Assembly: GCA_000437595.1 (NCBI GenBank)
Contig: FR899902.1
Span: forward strand, 84,280-107,807
Direction: 5' to 3'
Source of the DNA: Faecalibacterium sp. CAG:74
Lineage (GTDB): Bacteria; Bacillota; Clostridia; Christensenellales; Aristaeellaceae
DNA: 23,528 nucleotides
Part shown: positions 14,332 to 22,203 of the stretch, piece by piece
Layout of the letters: the number at the start of each line of letters is the position of its first letter
How positions within the stretch are numbered: the first letter of the stretch is position 1
Made by a program: the position numbers and the translations under genes
The notes under the pieces: generated by a model
Told to the model about the DNA's origin: nothing
The model's database searches: none
Seen by the model: the letters and a program-made list of their open reading frames with translations, nothing else

Positions 14332-15561
14332 GTGAAGTATGTGATTATCGGCAACGGGCCTGCGGCGGTCACGGCGGCGGAAACCATCCGGCGCGCAGAT
14401 GACGCGGGCGAAATCACCCTGCTGTCCAAGGAAGACGAATTTACCTACTCCCGCCCGCTGATTTCCTACCTGCTCTGCGGTAAGACGGACGAAACCAGAA
14501 TGCGCTACAAGCCGGCGGATTTCTACGCGCGCAACCGAGTGGATTTCCGCTCCGGCGTGGCGGCGGTGTCGATTGACAAGGACGAAAAGAACGTCACGGG
14601 TTCGGACGGAAATGTGTACCCCTATGACAAACTGCTGCTGGCGACGGGCGCGAAGCCGTTTGTGCCGCCGATTCCGGGGCTGGAAAGCGTACATTATCAC
14701 ACGTTCATGACGCTCAGGGACGCGCATGAACTGGCGGACTGCCTGACGAAGAACACGCGCGTCCTGATTGTCGGCGCGGGCTTGATTGGCATGAAGTGTC
14801 TGGAAGGCATCCGCGACCGCGTGGCAAGCGTGACCGTCTGCGATTTGGCGAAGCAGGTGCTCCCGTCGATTCTGGACGCGGAAGCTGCGCAAATGGTGCA
14901 GAAGCACTGCGAAGCGCAGGACGTGACGTTCCTGCTGGGCGACAGCGCTGCGCGGTTCGAGCCGGGCAAGGCCATCATGCAGAGCGGCAAAGAGGTCGAA
15001 TTTGACGAGCTGGTGATGGCGGTGGGCGTGCGTCCTGCGACGGAGCTGGCACAGAGTCTCGGCCTGGACGCGGCGCGCGGCATCCACACCAACGCGCAGG
15101 GCGAGACGGACATTCCGGACATTTTCGCGGCGGGCGACTGCGCAAAGTCTTTCGATGTGACGACCGACACCGAGCGTGTGCTGGCGCTGCTGCCGAACGC
15201 GACGCAGCAGGGCGAAATCTGCGGCTTGGCGATGGCAGAAAAGAGCGGCAAGAGCTTCAACGCCATCCCGATGAACGCGATGGGCATGTTTGGCTTGCAC
15301 ATGATTACCGCGGGCACGATGACGGGCGATGACCACATCATCCGCGAGAACGGCAGCTACAAGCGCCTCTGCACGAAGGACGACCGCCTGATGGGGTACA
15401 TCCTCGTCGGCAACGTGGCGCGCGCGGGCATTTATACGGCGCTGATCCGCGAGAAAACGCCGCTTTCCAGCATCGACTTTGAACTCATGCTGGATAAGCC
15501 GCAATTGATGGCGTTCTCCCGCCGCGATCGGGCGACGCTGATGGGAGGGAGCAGACTGTGA
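14332..15561 (+). CDS. FAD-dependent NAD(P)H oxidoreductase of the glutamate synthase
   Basis: Predicted to oxidise NAD(P)H and pass electrons through the Fe-S protein to the FMN subunit, replacing the GltD small subunit. The 409-residue protein has an N-terminal FAD Rossmann motif (VIIGNGPAAVTAAETI, residues 4-19), an NAD(P) Rossmann motif (VLIVGAGLIGMKCLEGI, from residue 144, Gly148) and the second FAD motif IFAAGDC (from residue 264). It resembles the NirB N-terminal/NADH oxidase family rather than GltD, and lacks GltD's Fe-S domain. The start is GTG 14332, giving a normal Rossmann N-terminus; GAGAGGTGAG precedes it. The stop overlaps the next start (GTGA). Cofactor preference, NADH or NADPH, is not resolved. 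Confidence 0.88.
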   Translation: MKYVIIGNGPAAVTAAETIRRADDAGEITLLSKEDEFTYSRPLISYLLCGKTDETRMRYKPADFYARNRVDFRSGVAAVSIDKDEKNVTGSDGNVYPYDKLLLATGAKPFVPPIPGLESVHYHTFMTLRDAHELADCLTKNTRVLIVGAGLIGMKCLEGIRDRVASVTVCDLAKQVLPSILDAEAAQMVQKHCEAQDVTFLLGDSAARFEPGKAIMQSGKEVEFDELVMAVGVRPATELAQSLGLDAARGIHTNAQGETDIPDIFAAGDCAKSFDVTTDTERVLALLPNATQQGEICGLAMAEKSGKSFNAIPMNAMGMFGLHMITAGTMTGDDHIIRENGSYKRLCTKDDRLMGYILVGNVARAGIYTALIREKTPLSSIDFELMLDKPQLMAFSRRDRATLMGGSRL

Positions 15562-16283
15562 GAATCGTAGCGGGCGACAAGCACTTCCGCGAGCTGAACG
15601 AGGAAATCAACACCTGTCCGGACGCGGAAATCGAGCTTGACAACGTGTGCGGACAGCGGTATATTTGCTCTGGGCTGTCCGGCAAAAAAGTGACGATTCA
15701 CGGCATTCCGGGTAATGCGCTGTGCTGCTATCTGGACGGCTGCGACGTCGAAGTCCTCGGCAATGCTCAGGATGCCACCGGCGATACCATGAACAGCGGC
15801 ACACTCACCATCCACGGGCATTGCGGCGACGCGACGGGCTATGCCATGCGCGGCGGCACGATTCTCATCGAGGGGAACGTCGGCTACCGCGCGGGTATCC
15901 ACATGAAGGCGTACCAGACGCACATTCCCGTGCTTGTCGTTGGCGGCGAAGCGGGTTCGTTCCTCGGCGAATATCAGGCGGGCGGCTACATCATCGTCCT
16001 TGGCTTGAACACGCGCGACCACGCCCCCGTCGGACGTTTCCCCGCTGCCGGAATGCACGGCGGCAAGATATTCCTGCGCACCGACTGCGATATGCCGTTC
16101 GACATTCCCGCGCAGGTGCTGTCCCACGAAGCCGACGATGCGGAAAAGGCGGAAATCGCACCGTTCGTGCGGCAGTTCGCGGAAAAGTTTGGCAAGGATG
16201 CGGAGGCGATTCTTGCTGACCGCTTCGTTGTCCTCGTGCCGGACAGCGCGAATCCGTATCGCTCCATGTATGTGACCAACTAA
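15558..16283 (+). CDS. Glutamate synthase GXGXG-domain subunit (GltB C-terminal/FwdC-like)
   Basis: Structural third part of the split GltB. It forms a right-handed beta-helix that holds the amidotransferase and synthase parts together in the fused enzyme. The 241 residues contain repeated Gly-x-x-x-Gly units in the middle (from GNAQDATGDTMNSGTLTI through GHCGDATGYAM to GNVGYRAGIHM), the hallmark of the GXGXG fold. Start GTG 15558 overlaps the previous TGA, with GGGAGGG upstream, so translation is coupled. A related domain occurs in formylmethanofuran dehydrogenase FwdC, but nothing else here fits that enzyme. A 207-bp structured gap separates it from the glutamine synthetase gene. Confidence 0.9.
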   Translation: MRIVAGDKHFRELNEEINTCPDAEIELDNVCGQRYICSGLSGKKVTIHGIPGNALCCYLDGCDVEVLGNAQDATGDTMNSGTLTIHGHCGDATGYAMRGGTILIEGNVGYRAGIHMKAYQTHIPVLVVGGEAGSFLGEYQAGGYIIVLGLNTRDHAPVGRFPAAGMHGGKIFLRTDCDMPFDIPAQVLSHEADDAEKAEIAPFVRQFAEKFGKDAEAILADRFVVLVPDSANPYRSMYVTN

Positions 16284-16302
16284 TCCAAAGCAGCGGTAAA
16301 GA

Positions 16303-16391
16303 CCAGCTACGGGAGTGCGCACCGAAGGTTTCCAAAGGGCGACCGCAGGTTTCACCTGTTTTCATGCCCTTTGGTCGCTCCCGCAGGAGCG
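16303..16391. other. Structured intergenic segment before the glutamine synthetase gene
   Basis: This gap holds nested inverted repeats: CCAAAGGGC (16332-16340) with GCCCTTTGG (16366-16374), an inner CAGGT-ttc-ACCTG (16346-16358), and CGCTCC-cgca-GGAGCG (16376-16391). No T-run follows, so it is not an intrinsic terminator, and I found no A1/G4 six-base loops. Its left edge shares GGGAGTGCG with the repeat at 23477-23485, so it may be a relative of that repeat family. A possible -10 box TAGAAT (16425-16430) lies downstream without a good -35. Confidence 0.5.
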
Positions 16392-16490
16392 AAATCCCTG
16401 CGCAACAAGCAAAATCAAGTCCATTAGAATCATCAAGCCAATCTCCCAACCACCAATGCGCACTCTGCGCGAAACAAGGAGGTTCCCCCT

Positions 16491-17759
16491 ATGACTGAAC
16501 AGGAAGTCCTTGACTTCGTCGAAGAAAACGACGTCAAATTTATCCGTTTGGCATTCGTCGATTTGTTCGGCACGCTCAAAAACATCTCTATCATGCCCAC
16601 GCAGCTCCACCGCGCACTCAGCGGCAGTGTCTCCTTCGATGCGTCGGCGGTCAAGGGCTTCTGCGATATCAGCCATAGCGAGCTGTTCCTGCGCCCTGAC
16701 CCGAAGACCATTACCCTTCTGCCGTGGCGTCCGCAGACGGGGCGCGTCGCCCGCATGATGTGCGACTGCCTCCTGCCTGACGGTACGCTCTTTACCGGGT
16801 ATAGCCGGAGTATCCTCCGCCAGCAGGTCGAAAAGGCGAAATCGCTGGGGCTGACGTTCCAAATCGGCACGGAGTACGAGTTCTACCTCTTCCAATCCGA
16901 TGACGCGGGGGATGTTACCCTGCACCCGCAGGACAGCGCCGGCTACATGGACGTGTCGCCGCTGGACAAGGGCGAGAACGTCCGCCGGGATATTTGCCTG
17001 ACGCTGGAAAACATGGGCATCATCCCCGAAAGCAGCCACCACGAGCATGGACCGGGGCAGAACGAGATTGATTTCCAGTACGCGGGTGCACTCAAGGCGG
17101 CGGATAACGCCATGTCCTTCAAGACGACCGTGCGCACGATTGCCAACCAGTATGGGCTGTGCGCGTCGTTCCTGCCCAAGCCTCTGCGCGACGAAAGCGG
17201 CAATGGGCTGCATATCAACCTCTCTATCGAGCGTGGCGGCATCAACATTTTCGAGCAGCAGGACGGGCAGCTGTCCCTTGACGCGCAGCACGCCATCGCG
17301 GGGATACTCAGCCGCATTCGCGAAATCAGCCTGTTCCTCAATCCGCTGCCGTCCAGCTATCAGCGCCTCGGCTGCTGGGAAGCCCCGAAGCGCATCAACT
17401 GGTCGTTCGGCAACCGCAGCCAGCTTGTGCGCATTCCAGCGGCGCATCCCGGCGCGGGTCGCATGGAGCTTCGTTCGCCCGACCCTGCCTGCAACCCGTA
17501 TCTGGCGTTCGCGCTGGTGCTGGCGGCGGCGATGGAGGGCATCACCGAGGTGACGCCGCTGCAAGCCCCGCTTGATGATTCCGGCAGTCTGCCGGAATCG
17601 TTGGAAGAGGCGATTTCGCTGGCGGAAAAGAGCGCGTTCATCCGCGAGGTGCTGCCGGAAAACGTCATAGACGCGTATCTGGCGGAGAAAAAAAAGACGG
17701 CGGCGCGCTTTGAGGCGGACGCAAACGCGGTCTTCCAGCAGCATTTGCGCACCATCTGA
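16491..17759 (+). CDS. glnA: Glutamine synthetase, type I
   Basis: ATP-dependent ligation of ammonia to glutamate. Its product glutamine feeds the glutamate synthase encoded just upstream, completing the GS-GOGAT cycle. The 422-residue protein is slightly short for GSI (usually 440-470). It has IGTEYEFYLF, GPGQNEIDF, the substrate loop SGNGLHINLS, the ATP-site NPLPSSYQRLG, and RSPDPACNPYLAFA near the C-terminus. I did not find the tyrosine motif used for adenylylation, as expected for the unmodified Gram-positive type. Start ATG 16491 has AAGGAGG upstream. Twenty-one bases later the ANTAR gene begins. Divergent GSI-like enzymes that glutamylate other amines exist, but the context supports true glutamine synthetase. 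Confidence 0.92.
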   Translation: MTEQEVLDFVEENDVKFIRLAFVDLFGTLKNISIMPTQLHRALSGSVSFDASAVKGFCDISHSELFLRPDPKTITLLPWRPQTGRVARMMCDCLLPDGTLFTGYSRSILRQQVEKAKSLGLTFQIGTEYEFYLFQSDDAGDVTLHPQDSAGYMDVSPLDKGENVRRDICLTLENMGIIPESSHHEHGPGQNEIDFQYAGALKAADNAMSFKTTVRTIANQYGLCASFLPKPLRDESGNGLHINLSIERGGINIFEQQDGQLSLDAQHAIAGILSRIREISLFLNPLPSSYQRLGCWEAPKRINWSFGNRSQLVRIPAAHPGAGRMELRSPDPACNPYLAFALVLAAAMEGITEVTPLQAPLDDSGSLPESLEEAISLAEKSAFIREVLPENVIDAYLAEKKKTAARFEADANAVFQQHLRTI

Positions 17760-17780
17760 GAAGGCAGGGGAGGAATCACC

Positions 17781-18353
17781 ATGCAGGAACAAATCCTGTT
17801 GGCGGGCAGCACGGAGAAGAGTCGGATGCTGCTCCAAACCCTGCTGCCGCCCGGCACAAACCCGCCGCCGCGCATGTGCATGAGCGGTGCGGAAACCCGC
17901 CGCGCGCTGGGCGAGGATGACTGGCCGCTGCTTGTCATCAACACGCCGCTTAGCGACGAAAGCGGCATTGATTTGGCGATTGACGCCGCGTCGCACACGG
18001 CAACCAGCGTACTGATGCTCGTCAAGGCGGAATTGGCTGACCAAGTGCAGGCACAGCTGGAGAATTACGGGGTGTTCGTTGTCGCCAAGCCTGTTGCGCG
18101 CCCGTTGTTCGATCAGGCGATTCGCTATGCGGCGGTGCTGCGGAATCGGCTGATGACGGTCTGCGCCGAAAAAGCGAAGCTGGAGAAGAAGCTGGCGGAT
18201 GTGCGCGTAGTTGACCGCGCGAAATGTCTGCTGATTCAGTATCGCGGACTGACGGAGGAGCAGGCGCACCGCGCGATTGAAAAGCAGGCAATGGACACGC
18301 GGCAGACGCGCGTCGCCGTCGCCCAGACGGTCATCGATCATTACGACGAATAA
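17781..18353 (+). CDS. ANTAR-domain RNA-binding antiterminator with pseudo-receiver
   Basis: Predicted RNA-binding regulator that prevents transcription termination by stabilising tandem hairpins in target leaders. The 190-residue protein has an N-terminal receiver-like domain (about residues 1-120), a short helical linker and a C-terminal ANTAR domain (about 130-188; DRAKCLLIQYRGLTEEQAH). The receiver looks inactive: the acidic pair after the first strand is Ala8-Gly9, the phospho-aspartate position is Asn54 (VINTPL), and the conserved Ser/Thr is Val81. Only Lys103 is kept (AKPV). Start ATG 17781 has GGGAGG upstream. It is the last gene of the operon, and the operon leader carries a matching A1/G4 double hairpin, so autoregulation is likely. 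The sensed signal is unknown. Confidence 0.88.
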   Translation: MQEQILLAGSTEKSRMLLQTLLPPGTNPPPRMCMSGAETRRALGEDDWPLLVINTPLSDESGIDLAIDAASHTATSVLMLVKAELADQVQAQLENYGVFVVAKPVARPLFDQAIRYAAVLRNRLMTVCAEKAKLEKKLADVRVVDRAKCLLIQYRGLTEEQAHRAIEKQAMDTRQTRVAVAQTVIDHYDE

Positions 18354-18359
18354 TCACTT

Positions 18360-18392
18360 GCGGCAGACAAAAATACGTCTGCCGCTTTTTTT
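18360..18392 (+). terminator. Intrinsic terminator of the GS-GOGAT operon
   Basis: A perfect 9-bp stem, GCGGCAGAC (18360-18368) with GTCTGCCGC (18377-18385), has an 8-nt loop and is followed by seven T residues. It begins seven bases after the ANTAR stop codon and ends the operon cleanly. Confidence 0.93.
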
Positions 18393-18406
18393 CGACGGAA
18401 AATCGC

Positions 18407-18435
18407 TTGCATTTTGCCGCAAGTCATGCTAAACT
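18407..18435 (+). promoter_or_regulatory. Sigma-A-type promoter of der-plsY
   Basis: A -35 TTGCAT (18407-18412), a 17-bp spacer and a -10 TAAACT (18430-18435). The leader to the der start is about 100 bases, with no structure I can name. Confidence 0.65.
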
Positions 18436-18538
18436 GCAAGGTGGGGAAATTTGCAAAGGCGCTTTTCTGCTTCAATCGCCCGCAGTCCCTTGCACGAATA
18501 CGAAGCTTTCATTTCCTATATAGGAGGAATTTATCTTT

Positions 18539-19873
18539 ATGGCGAAGCCGCTTGTTGCCATCGTTGGCCGCCCCAACGTCGGCAAATCCACTTTTTTCAA
18601 CCGAATCGCCGGAAAGCGCATCTCCATTGTGGAGGATACCCCCGGCGTGACCCGCGACCGCATCTATGCTGATGTGGAGTGGCAGAACCGCCGCTTCACG
18701 CTCATCGACACCGGCGGCATTGACCCGCACAGCGACGATGTGCTGCTCTCCCAGATGCGCCGCCAGGCCGAAATCGCCATGGATACGGCGGATGTTATCT
18801 GCTTCTTCGCCGACGGACGCGATGGTCTGACTGACGACGACCGCGAAGTCGCCAACCTGCTGCGCAAGACGAAGAAGCCCATCCTGCTCGTTGTCAACAA
18901 GGTTGACCACATCAGCATGAATGACAACATCTATGAGTTCTACGAGCTGGGACTGGGCGACCCGATTGCCATCAGCGCCGCGAACATGCTGGGGCTGGGC
19001 GACTTGCTGCAGGCTATCTGCGAAAAGCTGCCCCCTGCAGACAAGGACGAGATGGACGAGACAGAACATATCCTCCAGCTGGCGGTTGTCGGCCGCCCGA
19101 ACGTCGGCAAGTCGTCGCTGGTGAATCGGCTGGTTGGCAGCGAACGCACGATGGTATCCGACATTGCCGGCACGACGCGCGACGCGATTGACACGCTCTT
19201 CACCGTCAACGGCACGCAGTACAACATCATCGACACCGCGGGCATCCGCCGCAAGCGCGCCGTGGAGGACGAGACGCTGGAGCGATACAGCGTGCTGCGG
19301 TCGATTGCCGCCATCCGCCGCTGCGATGTGGCGCTGCTGCTCATCGACGCGCAGGACGGCGTGACCGAGCAGGACACCAAAATCGCCGGGCTCATCCGCG
19401 ACGAGGGGAAGGCGGTTATCATCATCGTCAACAAATGGGATGCGGTTGAAAAGGAAACCGGCACGCTGGAGCAATTCCGCAAGGAAGTGCTGGATGCGCT
19501 GAAATTCATGGACTACGCGCCTGTGCTGTTCCTCTCCGCCAAAACTGGGCAGCGCGTGCATACCGTCATCGATATGGTGGATCAGGTCTGGGCGCAGACG
19601 AGCAAGCGCATCCCCACGGGCGTGCTCAACGACGTGCTGAACGACGCGACGGCGGACTTGCAGCCTCCGGCGACAAATGGACGGCGCCTGAAAATCTACT
19701 ACATCACGCAGCAGAGTGCCTGCCCGCCCACGTTCATCCTCTTCGTGAACGAGGAAGCGCTGATGCACTTTGCTTATCAGCGGTATCTGGAAAACTATTT
19801 CCGCAAGACGTTCGATTTCACCGGCACGCCGATTCGTTTCATCCTGCGGGAAAAGACGAAGGAGGAAAAGTAA
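18539..19873 (+). CDS. der: Ribosome assembly GTPase Der (EngA)
   Basis: Essential cytoplasmic GTPase that helps mature the 50S ribosomal subunit. The 444-residue protein has the diagnostic double GTPase architecture: a first P-loop GRPNVGKS at residues 10-17, and a second identical one from residue 185. Each is followed by its DTxG (DTGG, DTAG) and NKxD (NKVD, NKWD) motifs. A C-terminal KH-like domain covers roughly the last 90 residues. Start ATG 18539 has AGGAGG upstream. Its stop is three bases before the plsY start, and the plsY ribosome binding site lies inside der, so the pair is an operon, a common Firmicutes arrangement. Confidence 0.97.
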   Translation: MAKPLVAIVGRPNVGKSTFFNRIAGKRISIVEDTPGVTRDRIYADVEWQNRRFTLIDTGGIDPHSDDVLLSQMRRQAEIAMDTADVICFFADGRDGLTDDDREVANLLRKTKKPILLVVNKVDHISMNDNIYEFYELGLGDPIAISAANMLGLGDLLQAICEKLPPADKDEMDETEHILQLAVVGRPNVGKSSLVNRLVGSERTMVSDIAGTTRDAIDTLFTVNGTQYNIIDTAGIRRKRAVEDETLERYSVLRSIAAIRRCDVALLLIDAQDGVTEQDTKIAGLIRDEGKAVIIIVNKWDAVEKETGTLEQFRKEVLDALKFMDYAPVLFLSAKTGQRVHTVIDMVDQVWAQTSKRIPTGVLNDVLNDATADLQPPATNGRRLKIYYITQQSACPPTFILFVNEEALMHFAYQRYLENYFRKTFDFTGTPIRFILREKTKEEK

Positions 19874-19876
19874 CCG

Positions 19877-20476
19877 ATGGACGTTTTGGCATATCTGGCG
19901 ATTGCGGTTATTGCGTATCTGCTGGGATCGATTTCGACGGGGATGCTTGTTTCCAAGGCAATGGGCGGCCCCGACCTGCATAAAGTCGGCAGCGGCAACA
20001 CGGGCGCGACGAACGCCCTGCGCACGATGGGCAAAAAGGGCGGCGCGATTGTCTTTGCGGGCGACGTGGTGAAAGCGCTGCTGGCGTGCCTCGTTGGCCG
20101 TCTGTGGATGGGACAGAATGGCGCGCTGCTGGCGGGCTTGTTCGTCATCCTCGGACACAACTGGCCGGTGTTCTTTGGCTTCAAGGGCGGCAAGGGCGTC
20201 AGCAGCACATGCGGCGTGATGCTGATGACTTTCTGGTGGCAGGCGCTGATCTGCTACGTCATCACCATTGCGCTGATTGCCATCACGAAGTTCGTTTCCC
20301 TCGGCTCGCTGGCGCTGGTGGTGCTGTTCGGCATCCTCGTCACCGCGACGAACTGGGGAAACTGGCTGGTGATTGCGTGGGTCTGGGTGATTGCGGGGCT
20401 GTGCATCTATCGTCATCACGCGAACATCGGGCGGCTGATTCACGGCACGGAACGCAAAATTGGTCAAAAGGCATAA
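19877..20476 (+). CDS. plsY: Acyl-phosphate:glycerol-3-phosphate acyltransferase
   Basis: Integral membrane enzyme that makes lysophosphatidic acid from acyl-phosphate and glycerol-3-phosphate, the first step of phospholipid synthesis. The 199-residue protein has about five to seven hydrophobic segments and the three conserved cytoplasmic motifs: GSGNTGATN, GHNWPVFFGFKGGKGVSS and HHANIGRLIHGTE. Start ATG 19877 is preceded by AAGGAGG within the end of der. In many Firmicutes gpsA follows; here the operon ends instead, at a MITE-like element whose first base overlaps the last base of the plsY stop codon. Confidence 0.96.
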   Translation: MDVLAYLAIAVIAYLLGSISTGMLVSKAMGGPDLHKVGSGNTGATNALRTMGKKGGAIVFAGDVVKALLACLVGRLWMGQNGALLAGLFVILGHNWPVFFGFKGGKGVSSTCGVMLMTFWWQALICYVITIALIAITKFVSLGSLALVVLFGILVTATNWGNWLVIAWVWVIAGLCIYRHHANIGRLIHGTERKIGQKA

Positions 20477-20636
20477 TACTATTTTCAAATTCACCTGCAC
20501 CATCTGCTCGTGCCTTTTCCCTTCTGGCGTTCGGTCGTTCCACTTAGCGTAGCGCTGCTACGCTGCGTTTCACTCCCGTTAGCCAGAATGAAAAATTCAC
20601 TTCGCATCTTGGCGCATTCTCATTTGGAAATAGTAT
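20476..20636. mobile_element. MITE-like palindromic element at the plsY 3' end
   Basis: About 161 bp with terminal inverted repeats: ATACTATTTTCAAAT (20476-20490) against the reverse complement of the right end (20622-20636), 14 of 15 matching. The centre is itself palindromic (AGCGTAG-cgctg-CTACGCT), and the arms are imperfectly complementary (CTTCTGGCG against CATTCTGGC). No coding capacity. CATAAT occurs at the left boundary (20472-20477) and again at 20638-20643, a possible but not clean target-site trace. The terminal repeats differ from those of the 8633-8801 element, so it is a separate family. Confidence 0.75.
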
Positions 20637-20655
20637 AACATAATCAGGCAATGAA

Positions 20656-20693
20656 AATCCGCAGCATGGACAAGTTCGTTCATGCTGCGGATT
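20656..20693. terminator. Bidirectional terminator between plsY and the DUF512 gene
   Basis: A 13-bp perfect stem, AATCCGCAGCATG (20656-20668) with CATGCTGCGGATT (20681-20693), is extendable by three pairs including G-U, with a six-base loop. ATTTTC follows on the minus strand and ATTCTTT on the plus strand. It most clearly serves the minus-strand gene that stops at 20713. Confidence 0.75.
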
Positions 20694-20712
20694 CTTTATG
20701 TGCGGATAGCTT

Positions 20713-22014
20713 TTACAGCTGCCCCGAAATCGCCCGCCAGAAGCCTTCGCCGCTGTTCTCGGTGATTTTCAGCGGACAGGGGAGTTTTGCGCGCACCTCA
20801 TCGACGCTCATGTTGTCCAGAAACAGGTCGCCCTCGGCGCGAATCATGCTGCGGACAATCAAAATTTCGTCCGCCTGCACATCCTGACACTGCGCCACCA
20901 AGTCCTGCCCGGTAATCAGCCCTGCCACCGTCACGCTCTCGCCGAAAAATTTGTTGACAATCGGGCGCACCTCGACGGTCGTGCCGCGCGGGGCGTGTTT
21001 GTTCGCCAATTCCCGCAGGAATGGCGCGACGCTCGTTCCGGTCGCAATGCAAATGCGGCGCGGCGGGGTTTCTTCCATCGGCAAATCCTCCACTGCGTAT
21101 TCGAGGTCAGTCTCGAACATCCGCAGCATCCCGACACCGTTCTCAATCTGCGGATAATCCTCGTATTCCTCGTCCGTCGGCAGCGGCAGACCGGACAGGC
21201 AGTAGAACTCGTCCGCCGGGAAAACAAGGCGCGTGCCGATTTCCCGCAGGAAGCGCTCCTGATACGGCTTTACGCTTTCAATCAGGTCGGCTGCCATTTG
21301 CTTGTTGTAGGGCTTGATGTACGGCAGTCCGTCGCGGAACTTCGTCAGCCCAATTGGCACAAGGGCGATGGACTGCACCGCCGGCCGCAGCGTTTCGAGA
21401 TCCTCCAGCGATTTTTTGAGGATTTCGCCGTCGTTCCAGCCGGGACAGAGCACCATCTGCGCGTGAAAGCGGATGCCGTTTGCCTTGAGAAGCCGCAGGT
21501 TGTCCATGATTTTCGCGGCATTTGGGTTGCGCAGGAGATTGACGCGCATATCCGGGTCGGTGCACTGCACGGAGACGAACAGCGGCGACACCTTGCGGCG
21601 GATGATGCGGTCAAGCTCGTGGTCGTCGATGTTGGTCATGGTGATGTAGTTGCCCATCATCAGGGACAAGCGCCAGTCGTCGTCCTTGACGTACAGCGTT
21701 TTGCGCATTCCCGGCGGCATTTGGTCGATGAAGCAGAAGATGCAGTGATTCCGGCACGGGCGCGGCTTGGAGACAATCGTCTGGTCGAGCGTCAGCCCCA
21801 GCGGCTCCCAGTCCTCTTTGCGAACGTGCACCGTGCGCGTCTGTCCGCCTGCGTCCTCCACCATCATGTCGAAGCGTTCCTGCGCAGTGAGCGCCTGATA
21901 GTCAATCTGGTCGATAATGGGTTCGCCCGCAATAGAAACAAGCTTATCGCCCGCTACCAAACCGAGGCGCTGGGCAATCGAACCGGGCTGTACATGGGTA
22001 ATTGCGGTGGACAC
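20713..22014 (-). CDS. DUF512 family protein (PDZ domain plus radical-SAM-like Fe-S domain)
   Basis: Conserved protein of unsettled function, widespread in anaerobic Firmicutes and often found next to der, as here. The 433 residues show an N-terminal PDZ-like domain (HVQPGSIAQRLGLVAGDKLVSIAG, in two parts across residues 7-30) and a radical-SAM-like CxxxCxxC motif at Cys87, Cys91 and Cys94 (CRNHCIFC). The DUF512 C-terminal part includes FYCLSGLPLP and ATGTSVAPFL. The start is GTG 22014, with GGAGG eight bases upstream. It is convergent with der-plsY and divergent from murA. A [4Fe-4S] enzyme role is likely but the substrate is unknown. Confidence 0.9.
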   Translation of the reverse strand: MSTAITHVQPGSIAQRLGLVAGDKLVSIAGEPIIDQIDYQALTAQERFDMMVEDAGGQTRTVHVRKEDWEPLGLTLDQTIVSKPRPCRNHCIFCFIDQMPPGMRKTLYVKDDDWRLSLMMGNYITMTNIDDHELDRIIRRKVSPLFVSVQCTDPDMRVNLLRNPNAAKIMDNLRLLKANGIRFHAQMVLCPGWNDGEILKKSLEDLETLRPAVQSIALVPIGLTKFRDGLPYIKPYNKQMAADLIESVKPYQERFLREIGTRLVFPADEFYCLSGLPLPTDEEYEDYPQIENGVGMLRMFETDLEYAVEDLPMEETPPRRICIATGTSVAPFLRELANKHAPRGTTVEVRPIVNKFFGESVTVAGLITGQDLVAQCQDVQADEILIVRSMIRAEGDLFLDNMSVDEVRAKLPCPLKITENSGEGFWRAISGQL

Positions 22015-22062
22015 GAGGACACCTCCGTGGATTTGTCAATTCAATCAATGGAATGCCGTTTC

Positions 22063-22091
22063 ATTATGCGCCAATTGCCGCCAAAAGTCAA
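22063..22091 (-). promoter_or_regulatory. Sigma-A-type promoter of the DUF512 gene
   Basis: On the minus strand a -35 TTGACT (22091-22086), a 17-bp spacer and a -10 CATAAT (22068-22063), 48 bp before the GTG start. For the divergent murA I see only a weak TTTGCA/TATCGC pair near 22135-22163. Confidence 0.75.
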
Positions 22092-22203
22092 GGCGAATGC
22101 CGGGATTGCGCGGCTGCCGGGGCAAAAATGCGCCTTTGCAGGGAAAATTCGCCCGGTTATCGCCTGATGCGCCGGGCAGAATGAAGCGCGAGGAGGCGGA
22201 AAC

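Noticed and set aside
12340..15504. Several long minus-strand frames opposite the glutamate synthase genes
   Set aside because: Mirror frames caused by GC-rich codon bias; the plus-strand genes have full catalytic motifs.
16284..16490. Second ANTAR target before glnA
   Set aside because: The hairpins have loops of three to five bases without the A1/G4 pattern, and there is no terminator T-run.
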